NCBI RefSeq assembly: GCF_004027225.2
Contig: NC_044277.2
Location: forward strand, 28,844,995 to 28,908,994
Direction of reading: 5' to 3'
DNA from: Strigops habroptila
Taxonomy: Eukaryota; Chordata; Aves; Psittaciformes; Psittacidae
DNA length: 64,000 nt
A program made the translations under genes and the position numbers. Positions 20,907 to 32,400 of this stretch are shown here, one piece after another (the stretch's first letter is position 1; every line of letters starts with the position of its first letter). The notes beneath the pieces were generated by a model. That model searched no databases. It worked only from the letters and a program-made list of their open reading frames with translations, and was not told the origin of the DNA.

Positions 20907-23636
20907 GTGAGAATTGTTGTTTGGAGTTGTTGTATCTGAGACAGGGAAGGAATGCTGATTTTGAACTTTATTCCTTATTTGCTTTTTCTGGCTATGATGT
21001 TTACCAAGGAGATTTTAGTCCAACTATTTTGATCAGATGGTCTTAAACTGGACAACTTGACTGTTTGAATTAGTGGTTTCAAATTCCTATAATGTAGAAA
21101 AACCTTGATTGGGACAAATGGTTTCAGGTAAGATGAGTCTACGCATGCCTACTTAGTAGTGTTATGAATGGATGTAAATCTCATCTCTGCAATATTTTGT
21201 GTAGATTATCTGTTTATCCTTGGACATACAAAGCAGTGTAATGTTTGAATGTAGCAAGCTTCTCTCTGTCTAAATGAAACACACTTAAAATTCTTTATAG
21301 TGCTACTGGACTAGGAGACCAATTAACTGTCATGGCTATTATATGAGTGAAAATCTGTAGCTGCCTCCAGTGAATATTAACAAAGAAAATTGCATGGATT
21401 CATGCAGATACTTGCAAAGGATTGGAGGGATTCTCTAAAGGTATAGCCTTCTTGCTTAGCATTGAAATTTGGCTATGAAAGGTTTCTGCATTCTTTTAGT
21501 GTGAGGAAAGTATGGGGTAACTTGTGCTGATTGGACCATATGTACTAAAAAGATGGGGGGTTATTTGGAGATTAGGAGTAAAATACTCACCAAGATTTAT
21601 GCAGCACTCAGACAGCTTTTAGTGAGACTCTTGCATTCTTAATCTTTACCCCAGATTTTACTCAGGACATAACCGTTGCCAGCTCTTTCTTAATCATTTC
21701 CTTTTATTTAGCCTAGCCACTGATAAATATATTAAAAAAAAAAAAAAAGACTTTTTTCTTGTTTGTTTGTTTTTGTGGCTTAGAAACCGTCATATATTTC
21801 TGCTTGTTTACTTCTTGTTACAGTTACCATACAAGTTAGTGTACAAACCACCACAGTTATTTTGGGCAAGTATGTATGCAAATATCTGGCATTAAAATCT
21901 TGTCTCAGTCTTCAAAATATTGTTTTCACTGTTCTGACAATGGCAGAGCAGAGAATTTTCTTGCGTCACCCCACCTGGCTTGGTCTATAACCATACTAAA
22001 CTAGCGAGATGTTACAAAAGAACCTCTGCAACACAGAATTAATTAAAAATTCAGAAAGTAATAGGGAAATCAGCACTGAAGTTGTTTGGTTTATTATTAG
22101 GGGTTTTTTTTCAACAAGTGAGAGAAAAACATTGAGTAAAGATGACAATTTCATAGTATCCTGTCTTATTTGTAGGTGTGGGGTTTGCTACCAGGAAAAT
22201 GGCTGGTGTGGCCAAGCCCAGTGTAACTATCAGCATTAACGGTGATGTGATAACCATCAAAACAGAGAGTACCTTCAAAAATACAGAGGTCTCTTTCAAG
22301 CTGGGTGAAGAGTTTGATGAGACCACAGTAGACGACAGGAAAACAAAGGTGAGTCCAAACCCAGCACTTTCCAAATGCATCTTTCAAAAGGGATGTGAAA
22401 TACATCTCTCAAAAGGGATGTGGGAACAGGAGTATGGAGTTGTGATTTTGACATCCAGTATAGAAATGCTGCCTTCAAAGATTTGGACATGGAGACAGTC
22501 TTCTCTTCAGCCTGGAGCACCCTGATGAAATAGCCACGCTTTGTATTTTTCTTTGGCAGAATGTCATAACCCTAGACAATGGTGTACTGACCCAGGTGCA
22601 GAAGTGGGATGGAAAAGAGACTATCATAAAGAGAAAAGTTGTGGATGGGAACCTGGTGATCGTGAGTTCATTTTTGTTGCTTAATCACTTGGTTCATTGT
22701 GCAGAATTCATTAGCAAATATGTTGCATTGGATCCAAATACAATGAATGAAAGCACCTGAAAGGGCTTTGTGTCTCTCTGAATGAGTCTGTTGGTTGGTA
22801 TTATCTGGTCAGAGAGTATTGTGCTTGACTTGGTGCCAGTGAGGCCCACCTGCAGTTCGGGGCTTCCCAGTACTGCTCTCCAGTTTCAGGAAAGACAATT
22901 TGAAGAATCTGGGAGGGGACTAAAACTGTGTTCATAAAAAGCAGTTGAGGTTCCTACATGCTACAAAATGATATACATACACAAAATTCCTGAAGAGTTC
23001 TGCCCTCCCCTAGAGAAAAATAATATGTCCATAAATTTAACATTTAAATTTCTTTGGATAGAGACCAGAGGAAAACAAATAAAAATAGGTTTTAATAACA
23101 ACTTCATTAAGAAAGATTGAACAATACAGAGTTTAAGCTAACAGAAAAATAGATGAGGACAGAACCTAACATGCAGAGGCTGACACCAGCACCCTCAAGT
23201 CTGAAAGCTGTGAAGGACTCTGTGTCTGTATGTGTATGTGTCATGCACACATGTATGAAGACAAGCCACTGCTGCAGAAGGTGGAAGGAAAAAAGACTAA
23301 TGCCCCACTTCAGAGTCTAATCACCCTCCACTGAAGTCCTAGGATCCTTCTTTAGAGGTTTTTAAGTGGAGATTAGAAATCTCCTGGGGGTTGCTGGAAC
23401 AGTATTTCAGACTTCTGTTTCTGAAGCTCTCAAACTTGAGTTTCATTGTTTTGGTAACTATTTGTAGAGGAGGAGAAGTGCAAATTTTTTCTTACACTGG
23501 CTGCCAATGGATAAACAATTCTCTACCTTCTGACTAACGAATATTTTGTGAATTAAAAGCTGATTAAATTTACCTTTCTTTCCAGGAAGCTACCATGAAT
23601 AACATTACCTGCAAAAGAGTTTATGAAAAAGCATGA
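20834..23636 (+). CDS. FABP4: Adipocyte fatty-acid-binding protein, four exons
   Basis: Coding exons are 20834-20906, 22176-22348, 22560-22661 and 23586-23636, all with GT/AG borders, giving 132 residues, the usual FABP4 length. The product is a cytosolic beta-barrel carrier that binds long-chain fatty acids and, in adipocytes and macrophages, delivers them to lipases, membranes and nuclear receptors. The start is [10 protein letters not shown], with the FABP signature around residues 7-24. The ligand-binding triad is present (Arg107, Arg127, Tyr129, counting Met), as are the portal Phe58 and the nuclear-localisation residues Lys22, Arg31 and Lys32. Residues such as M-C-D-Q and F-A-T-R-K-M-A-G identify FABP4 rather than PMP2. 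Odd: residue 118 is Ala where mammalian FABP4 has a reactive Cys. PMP2 follows 5.7 kb downstream on the same strand. Confidence 0.96.
22176..22348 (+). CDS. FABP4: FABP4 exon 2
   Basis: 173 nt between acceptor tttgtag and donor GTGAGT, covering residues 25-82. It encodes the helix-turn-helix lid end (A-T-R-K-M-A-G), strands with V-I-T-I-K-T-E-S, and the G-E-E-F-D-E-T-T motif. Confidence 0.97.
22560..22661 (+). CDS. FABP4: FABP4 exon 3
   Basis: 102 nt between acceptor tttggcag and donor GTGAGT, in phase 0, covering residues 83-116. It contains [10 protein letters not shown] and the fatty-acid-binding Arg107 in I-K-R-K. Confidence 0.97.
23586..23636 (+). CDS. FABP4: FABP4 exon 4 (coding part)
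   Basis: 51 nt including the TGA stop, after acceptor ctttccag. It encodes residues 117-132, ending C-K-R-V-Y-E-K-A. The R-V-Y triplet supplies the carboxylate-binding Arg127 and Tyr129. The second residue is Ala (GCT) where Cys is usual. Confidence 0.95.
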   Translation, partial: EATMNNITCKRVYEKA

Positions 23637-23791
23637 AAAAACCATCTTCATATAGGACTAATGCTTAAAGCTGGAGAAAAACAACCTAACCAAAGGAGAA
23701 AATCACAAATACATTTTAAGGAGAACTGTACTTTTTACAGATATATCCCAAAACAGTTACACACAGCCAGACTAATTTGTTGTGGCTATTC

Positions 23792-23797
23792 AATAAA
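23792..23797 (+). promoter_or_regulatory. FABP4: FABP4 polyadenylation signal
   Basis: AATAAA lies 155 bp after the stop codon and is followed by a TGT/GT-containing stretch. This gives a short 3' UTR of about 180 nt, in keeping with the compact FABP genes. Confidence 0.75.
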
Positions 23798-25087
23798 ATG
23801 TTCAGCTTTCTACAACCTGTGCTTGTGCTGGAGTTTGTCAGAAAGGGGTTTGGGAGGGATGGAACACGGGAAGGGGTGCTGTGTGGGAAAGCGTTGCTTG
23901 AGAGCTAGTACCACACTCGGTAACTGTGACCCATCTCAGTGCAGAAAGAGGATCTGAGACCATCCAGTGAGTGGCACTTGTGTGATAGATGTAGATCTGG
24001 ACACAAAATCACCCTCTGGTGAACACCATGTGTGGGCTAACAACTGCAAGGAGTCTGTGCACAGCAAGGGGAATGACGGGGCTGCTTCTCCTGGCTTTGC
24101 TGGGTATTGCTCCTGGGGCAGGGAGGAGGGTGGTTACTGTGGGTGGCCAGCATTGGCAGGGAACCAGACACCTCCTCATTGCACAAGTTCTAACAATTTT
24201 AAACCCAAGGATCACCTAAAGTGGTGTGATCTTGTCCTCTTCTACCTGAAGTCTGAAATTACAGCTGCTGTAGCTCTCAGCTGTGATTCTTTTACTTCCC
24301 TTTCCTTAACATCTCTTTTTGTTCTAGATTAGACAAAAAGCCTTGAATTAAGCATCATAGTTTAAAAAGTACTCTCAGGCTTACTGAAAGCCTGTAACAG
24401 TTTGCTAGTGGTACAACCTCCTTTATTTCCTATATGCACTTTCTACAAGCTCATTAGGTTAGCTCACTCTTGGGAACATGAGACTCTCTAGATGCAAAGC
24501 CCTTTGAACACCACATTTTTCAACTCTTCTTATTCTCAAACTACTTTTCTTCTACTGCTCTTAGGCCTAGTCTCCTATCTCAAAACTTCAGGCCCACACC
24601 TGAGAGGATTCGAACTGAGGACAAAGAAAAAGACAAGTCTATGGAAAACCTGGTCAAGAAGAGTCTGAAAATGTGTGGAATAACCACAAAATGGGGAAAT
24701 GAGCATATCTCAAGCTTTGCAATTAAGACCTGTGAACCAAATTCCACATATTCCTAACATTCCTAAGGTCAGATGTCAGAAGCAATAGTGCTGAGTCCCT
24801 GTCACCAGTAGCAGAGATCTCATATACTTGAACTTTCCTCTGCATGACTCAGTCTGTTCCCAAGTTTCTGCACTATTAATACAACTGGAGAGGGGAAAAG
24901 AAGAAGGACATTTACACTCTGGATGAGCTAAGGAGTCATTTAAGAGCAGTTTCAAAAGACTATCAGTAAATTCTGCAGAAATGTTAAAAAAGCCATGAAC
25001 AAACAGCTCCACTCTTTTTACTTTGGCTTCATTGGTTGTGAAATCTCATCAGCCTAAAGAAGAGCAGTCGCATAGGGAAAGTAAATG

Positions 25088-25149
25088 CACTTCACAGTAC
25101 CCCATATATACAATACTACACTTCACAGTACCCCATATATACAATACTA
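25088..25149. repeat. Perfect 31-bp tandem duplication
   Basis: Two identical adjacent units starting cacttcacagtacc, at 25088-25118 and 25119-25149. No mismatches, so either recent or an assembly artefact. Confidence 0.95.
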
Positions 25150-27269
25150 CATCTACTTAGCACTTAACGAGAACTAAAATTATTTTAAAAACCCCAGGAT
25201 AAAACTGCAGTTTAGTGGCAGAAAACCTACATGGCAGAGTTGATTGAAAGAAGCAGCAACATTGACTTAAACAAGATATATATAAATATTAAAATTCAGG
25301 CCACAATTGAATATAGCCCATTGTCCACACATATGAAAAGACTATATTTCAGAGGGCAATTTTCCAATATTCTTATAGCAGCCCTTATTTTCCAGATATC
25401 TCACATTCTTTACAAAGTCTGCAGTTACAACTGTAACATTCACAGCCTTACTTCTCAGAGGCAGGTAATCTCTTCTGAAAACATCACCATTTATTTTAGT
25501 ACCTGGTGAATGAATTCAGACTTTGTGAATGGACCAAGCTGCTTAAAACACCAACTTCTGGTAATTGCAAGGAAGTGACATTCTGTCTATAAACTTTAAC
25601 AGGGCCAACACCATAATGAAGTATTAATGATGCTTTTCTTAGAATATGAACATGTCTGAAATTTGTTGTCTGAAGAGGGACAAAATTTATGCTCTAAAAA
25701 AAGCAACAGTCTATGAACTTCTTGAATAAATGGAGATAATTTCTCTCTGGTAAAAAAAGGTGTGTGCTCTCAGACCTAGATGGAGGTGACAGCACACATT
25801 TCTAAGGGCTAAAGGCAGATGAGTGGCTTGTCCTTGCCTGCAGAGCAGCACGTGTCCCCCTGTCTTTCTTGGAGTGCTAAACTATTCCCTAGAATTCAGA
25901 AACCATCCTATAGGATTCCTCTTGGAAAAAGAAGGTTCCCATCAAACCCCTACAAACCCCTTGGTCAACATGCTTATCACAGCAGTCACACTTGAATGCT
26001 GGGAGAAGGAGATCTTTCCCCTTAGCGTATTCTCTCACTACTCCTTTACAGGTTTCTTGGATGACGAGAAAGAAAGAGGACTCAAACCTGCAGATTTTTA
26101 GCATCTCAGGAGAAAAATGAAGCAAGGCTTATTCTGAGCTTTGACCTTTCTGTTATTTTTTGTTTTTTCCTTTTAACTCTTTGTTTCCACTGGAGGGAAC
26201 TAAGAGTACTTTTGTGTCCTGGCCAGTCAAGCCTGGTGTATGCCCAGCTCTGCAGTCTGCCCTGAGCTGCCACCCCAGCAGTCATGGCCTGGTCTCATGG
26301 GATGTCCTGGCTAAGGAGACAAAAGGCTATTTGCACCCTCCAATGTAGCTATCGAGAAGGGGCAGATTGCTGGCTGTGTGTTCGCAGTCGATCCCTTGGA
26401 TCCATAAAGTCAGTGTTAAAACATCCTTGGTATCCTCACAGTCAGGCAGGCATTTGGCCTCTGTCTTCCACTTTTATTTCTGTTTTCTTCATGACTCTCC
26501 TAGGAATTTAACTTAGACTTTTTTTTTTTTTTTTTTGGCACTGAGTTTGCCCAGATGATATTTCCTTTAAAGAAAATGACAACAATATGCATTCTGCTTT
26601 TTTTAAATATTCTCTTTGCTTTTTTACCTCACTATTTTAATCATTTTTTACTTTTACCTCTAATGCTGCTTCACAGGCTCTGAGTCTCTTGATTTCAAAC
26701 CTTGTTTTACTCCAATCATAAGCATAAAAATGGAATCAAGGCTCCTTCTTACCACATGTACTCACAATCCTTTTTTTCCTTTAAGCTTGAAGGAAAGATT
26801 GGTTTCCGTGGATATTATTTCTACTGAGATATAATTCCCTGCTTTTCTTCTTTCTAGACTGTAAGACCTTTAAATGAAAGTACTGATTTTTCCTGGTGAC
26901 AAAGAGATAGATGGTAGCAATGTCAACATTGTTTGAGACTGCTTAAGACTAGGGTTTTGTCTGTATAAATAATTCTCTGTCACTTTTGTTCTTAAGGTTA
27001 CTGGTACTGCAGTATAGCTGTTCTATTTTGACAAATTTTCCCTTCCTGAATTTCTTTAGGTCTGATTTTACAATGTCCCAATCATCTTTTATTTCCCAAA
27101 GGCACCAGCATTGTCTTGTTAAAGTGCCTTTATGTGGATAAGAAAATTAAATGAAAGAACAAACAATGCCTGAGGAGCAAGGGTAGAATATTTTCGTATT
27201 ATTCCTTGAGACATAATGGATAGTTCCATTTAGGAGGAGCTTTCTCATTTCCAGAGATTGGATAAAGAA

Positions 27270-27317
27270 GCTAGTTATTCTTTACACAAAACGTGATGCT
27301 AGTTATTCTTTACACAA
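27270..27317. repeat. 20-bp direct repeat, period 28
   Basis: gctagttattctttacacaa occurs at 27270-27289 and again at 27298-27317, separated by 8 bp. Confidence 0.95.
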
Positions 27318-28247
27318 CATGCATCTCTGCTTTAGAAGTGCTTTGTGTGGACAACACCTTCAAAGACTAACATTTATTTACATATTAGAGATACAGCATC
27401 TGCTTCCTAATATGGGAGAGAAAGAGTTCTTCTTTACCTTGTTTTCATTTTCAATCACTCTAGACTTTCCCTCCTTACACTGCACTGTAATTACATCTGA
27501 GCAGTAATGGGAGATTCTGCTCAACTTACTTACCCTTGTTGATATTATGGGATGATATTATGTTGATATTATGATACTGATGGGATAAAAACATTTTGCA
27601 TATACCACCAAAATTTGTGACTTGTTATTTCCCCACAACCACAGTATAATCCAAATACAACCGTATTTTCACTACTCAGGGTATATTGTTTTCCTGTCAA
27701 AGCATGTTCCCCTTCTTGCATGTGACAGCTTTCAAGACAAGACCCAAACCTCACCCCTTTTGGCCCAACATCAGCTCCATCTCATTCTTTCTACCCTAAA
27801 AACAAGAAATCGTGTCCCACACCCTATAATCCCAGTGCCCCTCCATCCTTAGAATGTAGATCTGAAAAGTCCCTATAAATGGTTGTAAACCAGAAAGCCT
27901 AATCATGCGAAAAAGACAAACAGGTAAATATTGTTCACACAAGTAAGAAAGAAGCCACCTAAACCTTTCATGTATCAAGTAATAGTTTTCTCTAAGAAAA
28001 TGATTTAGGAAGGGAAGGACAGAATTACAGTTGATGTGGTCTTACACTAAATAGTTTCAGCTAATATGAGGTGTCTTGAATTTCAGTGCTTTAAATCCTT
28101 GTCTGTCAAATCTACATATGGTTTACGGATTTGTTCTTTGTGTCTGGTTTTTACTAACCACAAGACAATAGATCTAAATGTACACTTTAAAAAAAAGTTT
28201 TTAAATGTTCAAACTCAAACTTTTCAAACTTCCAAATTCAGCTTTGC

Positions 28248-28919
28248 AGAATTGGTCCTGGGGGTCCTGGTGGACACCAAGCTGAATATAAGCCAGCAAG
28301 ATGCCCTTGCAGCAAAGAAGGAGATGTGTGCTGCATTAGGAGTGTTGCAGGGTGAGGGAGTCAATACTTTCTCCCTACTCAGCACTGGCAAGGCCACACC
28401 TGGAATACTGAGTCCAGTAGTGGGCTCCCCAGTACAAGGGACATGTGGACCCAGGGAGGTTATGGGCTCTTTTCATGGGAACGGGGGAGCTTGAAGAAAT
28501 GTGATGATAGGACACATTTGAATGCAACTGCTTATACGACTGTGCTGGCTTAGCTTTGCCCTTAACTCTATGACAGACCAACTATCCAGGTGCCAAAAGG
28601 CAGAAAGGGAGCAGTATATGACCCTTTATGTGTAAAAGGAGATGCTGATCACTTTTTCCTGTTATCCAATGATAGGACACATAGGAATGGTTCAAAACTG
28701 TGCCAAGGGAGATTCAGATGGGACATTAGACAGCATTTCGTTACCAAGAGGCTGGTCAAACACTGAAACAGGCTTCCTAGAGAGGTGGTTGATGCCCCAA
28801 GCCTGTCAGTGTTTAAGAGGCATTTGGACAATGACCTGAACAACAAGTTCTAAGGTCTGGTCAGCCCCGAATTGGTCAGACAGTTGGACTAGGTGATTGT
28901 TCTAAATCCCTTCCAGGAA
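28248..28919 (+). repeat. Old CR1 LINE fragment with a nested insertion
   Basis: CR1 3' region on the + strand: cctggtggacaccaagctga, gcagcaaagaagg, ctcagcactggcaaggccac and gctccccagtacaagg. After an interruption it continues with gataggacac, ttcctagagaggtggttgatg and ttggactaggtgattgttc. The piece 28518-28669 does not match CR1 and is bounded by the 13-bp repeat tgataggacacat (28505-28517 and 28670-28682). It ends about 300 bp before the PMP2 promoter. Confidence 0.75.
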
Positions 28920-29183
28920 AATGGCACTGGGAGGACAGTCAGAGCTGGGTTTCAGATGGTTGCAGTGTTTTTGTGCTTGGTGGCTCCATGTTGCTGAGAC
29001 CTCACTGCTGTGCCCCGACTGCTCAGCAGGTGCAGTGGTAACCTCATATCCTCATTTGCACGCACCCCTCAGTGTCCTGATCTGTTCAGTGGAGAAAGCC
29101 GACGCAGGCGTCACCCGGAGCCTTGGTACTGACACGGCTGCCTTGGACAAGGTGCACATTGTCTTGCCCTGGCACGGCCTCGC

Positions 29184-29230
29184 TTATTGGCCCTGTGCTG
29201 AGTGCTGCAAGGACTGGGCATCTTTAAAAG
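29184..29230 (+). promoter_or_regulatory. PMP2: PMP2 core promoter (putative)
   Basis: An inverted CCAAT (attgg, about 29186) and a TATA-like TTTAAAAG (29223-29230) lie 108-155 bp before the ATG. The layout matches the FABP4 promoter in this window. The transcription start is inferred. Confidence 0.5.
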
Positions 29231-29337
29231 GAGGCCAGCAAGGTCTGAGCCAGGAACATAATCTCTCTGACTCCCACCAAGAGCTGCTGTGGCCACTGCC
29301 TCTCCCTGCAGGACCACTGCCTCGCAAAGCCTATACA

Positions 29338-29410
29338 ATGTGTAACCGATTTGTGGGCGCCTGGAAACTCATCTCCAGTGAAAATTTTGATGACTATATG
29401 AAAGAATTGG
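29338..29410 (+). CDS. PMP2: PMP2 exon 1 (coding part)
   Basis: 73 nt from ATG to donor GTGAGA, covering residues 1-24 and one base of Gly25. It reads [21 protein letters not shown]. Confidence 0.95.
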
Positions 29411-32400
29411 GTGAGAAATGTTCTTTTTTGTTTGTTTTTTTAAATAAGCTTTCTTTGGGAATGTCTTTTTTTCATCTTATGCTTTGCTCATGGATGGTGC
29501 CTTCTTCCTGGCCACAAAAGCACTTAGGTTCCCTTTCTAGCATAATTTAATTTCTTTCCTTTAGCATATAAAATGGAGAAACAAAAAGGTAGCTGTTGAA
29601 TTACTATAACAAATTTACTTCTGTCTAACCAAACTGGCCTGATTTAATTTGTTTTTCTGTAATAAGAAGAATCTATGGAAATGCAGCATTTTTTGTGTTT
29701 CTCTCAACTGCACCATTAAACTCATGACTTGTGGTAATTTACAATATATAATGGAGCTGATGTCTCATGGCATTTTGGTTTCAGAGGTCTAAATCCTATG
29801 AATGGATCTATCTGTTACTGAAGAATGCCAGGAATGTAATAAATTAGGCATTGTTTTTCATTTTAATGCTGGCTTCATTCCTATATAGCAGGCGTACAGA
29901 TATAGTCAACTACAGCATTGCTTTTGCTATATAAATGATTCATTGAAACACTGATTCCCTTTCTTTGAAATGCTAAACTGAATAACAAAAAAAAAAGCAG
30001 TAAATTAATTAACCAGAGTAAATGTCCAGCTACAGATATTTTTCTGAAGATCTGAACAGAATTGTTTAGTATAGAATAATTACTGTAAATATTGTTATAG
30101 TCTACAGATAGCTTTATACCCTTTTATATGTATCATTTCATCTGAGCATAGCATAGCATTAACAAATGCTATGCTTTCTGCTTTTATCAAACAGCAATGC
30201 ATTGCCAGTGGCCCTCATTCTAACTTGCCCCAGACCTCACAACTTGTAGACAATGAACTGGACTGAAAAGCACTAGGCAATATAAAAGGCTTTGAGATGG
30301 GATTTGCCCTGAAGCTCTCTGCAGCTCTTTGCTCTTATACTTGACTTCTTTATTTCATACTTGTACTTTTCAGTGAGATTTACATGTAAGGATCCTTAGG
30401 GGATGTTAGTAGCAACCTAGGAATTGCCCAATCTCCAGTATGTTTTAATGAAAAAACACCAATATATTGGCAGTTCGGTACCCAGCTTCTCCCTTGCAGC
30501 TGGTTAACAAAAGTGCAGATTTTCAGATTTGTCAAGAATTTTTTTTTTATAAAAGGATTTTTGTGAGCTTTTATAAGGAGTAGACTTTTCCTCTGAAATT
30601 TTCTACACATTCTATCTTTACGTCCAGATAATTCATCCAGATTTGTAACCAACTATGTTTCTTCTTAGCTAAACGTACACAAGCGTATGCTTATGTATAT
30701 ATTTATTTCTTGCTGAGGGTGCACTCTATCAACTGGGGCTTCCTCAGCCTCTGAACACAGTACTTCCACATTCAAAAAATTAGTGCCTCATCTGAATCAG
30801 GCATTAGAACATTCTAGGTGAAACTGTTCCTTATTCTGTCACTGAACATTTATGAAAGGATACTGAGTTTCTTGCTTGCTATAATGTAATGATAGTTTTG
30901 TTTCTCATTTCTAGGAGTTGGCTTAGCTACCCGGAAACTAGGTGGCCTGGCAAAGCCTAATGTGATCATCAGTATGAAGGGGGACATAGTAACCATCAGA
31001 ACTGAAAGCACCTTCAAAAATACAACGATCTCTTTCAAACTGGGCCAGCAGTTTGATGAAACAACAGCAGATGATCGGAAAGCCAAGGTAAGAGTGCTGA
31101 TGATCTCTGGGTGGTAAGGACATTGCCTAGAAGAACACCAGGAGGAGTTTTTCCTACCCCCTTAGGGCAGTATGAGTTTTCCAAACTATTCAAAGAAAGC
31201 ACTGAAAGAAGAAATAATATGGTGCTGAAACTAGTATTACTAGGTGAGTCATTAGCCAAGAATGCAGATCTCACTGACTGTAAAGTGAATTGCTGCTCTA
31301 ATCTGCATAGCTCGGGCTGCAGTTTGAAACTCTTCTCTTGGCCTTTGCAGAGTGTTGTAACCTTGGAGAAAGGGGCATTGGTGCAAGTGCAGAAGTGGAA
31401 TGGCAAAGACACCACGATAAAGAGAAGACTGGTTGATGGGAAAATGGTGGTGGTGAGTTCACATTCCTTGTATGCTGATGGAGGTCAGAAGAACGCAGCA
31501 TTCAGTTTGTTTCTGTCTAAACAGACTGTCAATTTTGTCTTTCTCTTTGGCTTATGAAGTAAATTAAGAGGAATAAAAAGGGAACCAAACTTAGGAAACA
31601 AAGTGAAAGGAAAGAAATATTGTTCCATACAGCAAATTGTCTTTAAAGTGGCTATTTTGGCGGAGCTGCCATAAATTGACAGCATATTCACTGCTCTCAA
31701 GGTTATTATTTTTAAAAAAAAGAAGGAGTTTTTCAAGTGGCAGAAACCTGTGAAATGCAAATAAAAGTTTGCAAGTCGGGTAGTGTTGTCCCTGGAATGG
31801 CTCTTTACTTTTTCCCATCTTTGGAATAAAGCCTGCCCACCTTAGAAATCCGACTTTACACATTTCCACTCAGGTATTTCTGCTAAAGCCCATCAATTCA
31901 CACGCTTCTGTTTGCTTTTTCCACATGAGCATGCCGAGCACACTAAGCAGGTGCTTGAGGGTTATTGTGTGAAAGCCAGCACCTCTGTGCCCATGCCTGC
32001 CTGCGTGGTGACCTGCAGCAGGGACTGGCACGTCCTGACGGCTCCTCTGAAACACCCACTACAGTAAGAGAACAGTGTCTTTCCTAGGGACACGGGAATG
32101 TGGGCTTTCCCTCACCCCTCATTCAATCTGCCTTTCTCTAGCAGCCATGTGAAAACCGTGGGATGGCCAAGCCAGGGTGATACACATTTTAGGGAACTTA
32201 GGGTTAGGGCTGCCATTAAAATTAAGATTTCACTTTCGAATGAAAGAAATTTCTTTGTTCATTAAGGTTTTTTAAGAGTGGAGCCAATTTTGGTGACTTG
32301 TTTGAAATCATTATGCCTTTAAGTGCTAGCTTGTTCTGACTGCATTTTGTTTTAAGCTTTCATGCATTTGGAAGGGTTATTTGCTTTCATGCCTCCTCAT

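Larger units (their letters stand above)
23837..28247. other. spacer between FABP4 and PMP2
   Basis: No exon is recognised. In mammals FABP9 lies between FABP4 and PMP2; I looked here for the FABP exon 2 and exon 4 motifs and found none. It contains a 31-bp tandem duplication (25088-25149), an 18-base T run (26519-26536) and a 20-bp direct repeat (27270-27317). Confidence 0.5.

Noticed and set aside
28921-29550. 209-codon open frame running through PMP2 exon 1
   Set aside because: Only the 73-nt exon 1 part is coding. The upstream part is CR1 tail and promoter, and the downstream part is intron read-through past donor GTGAGA.
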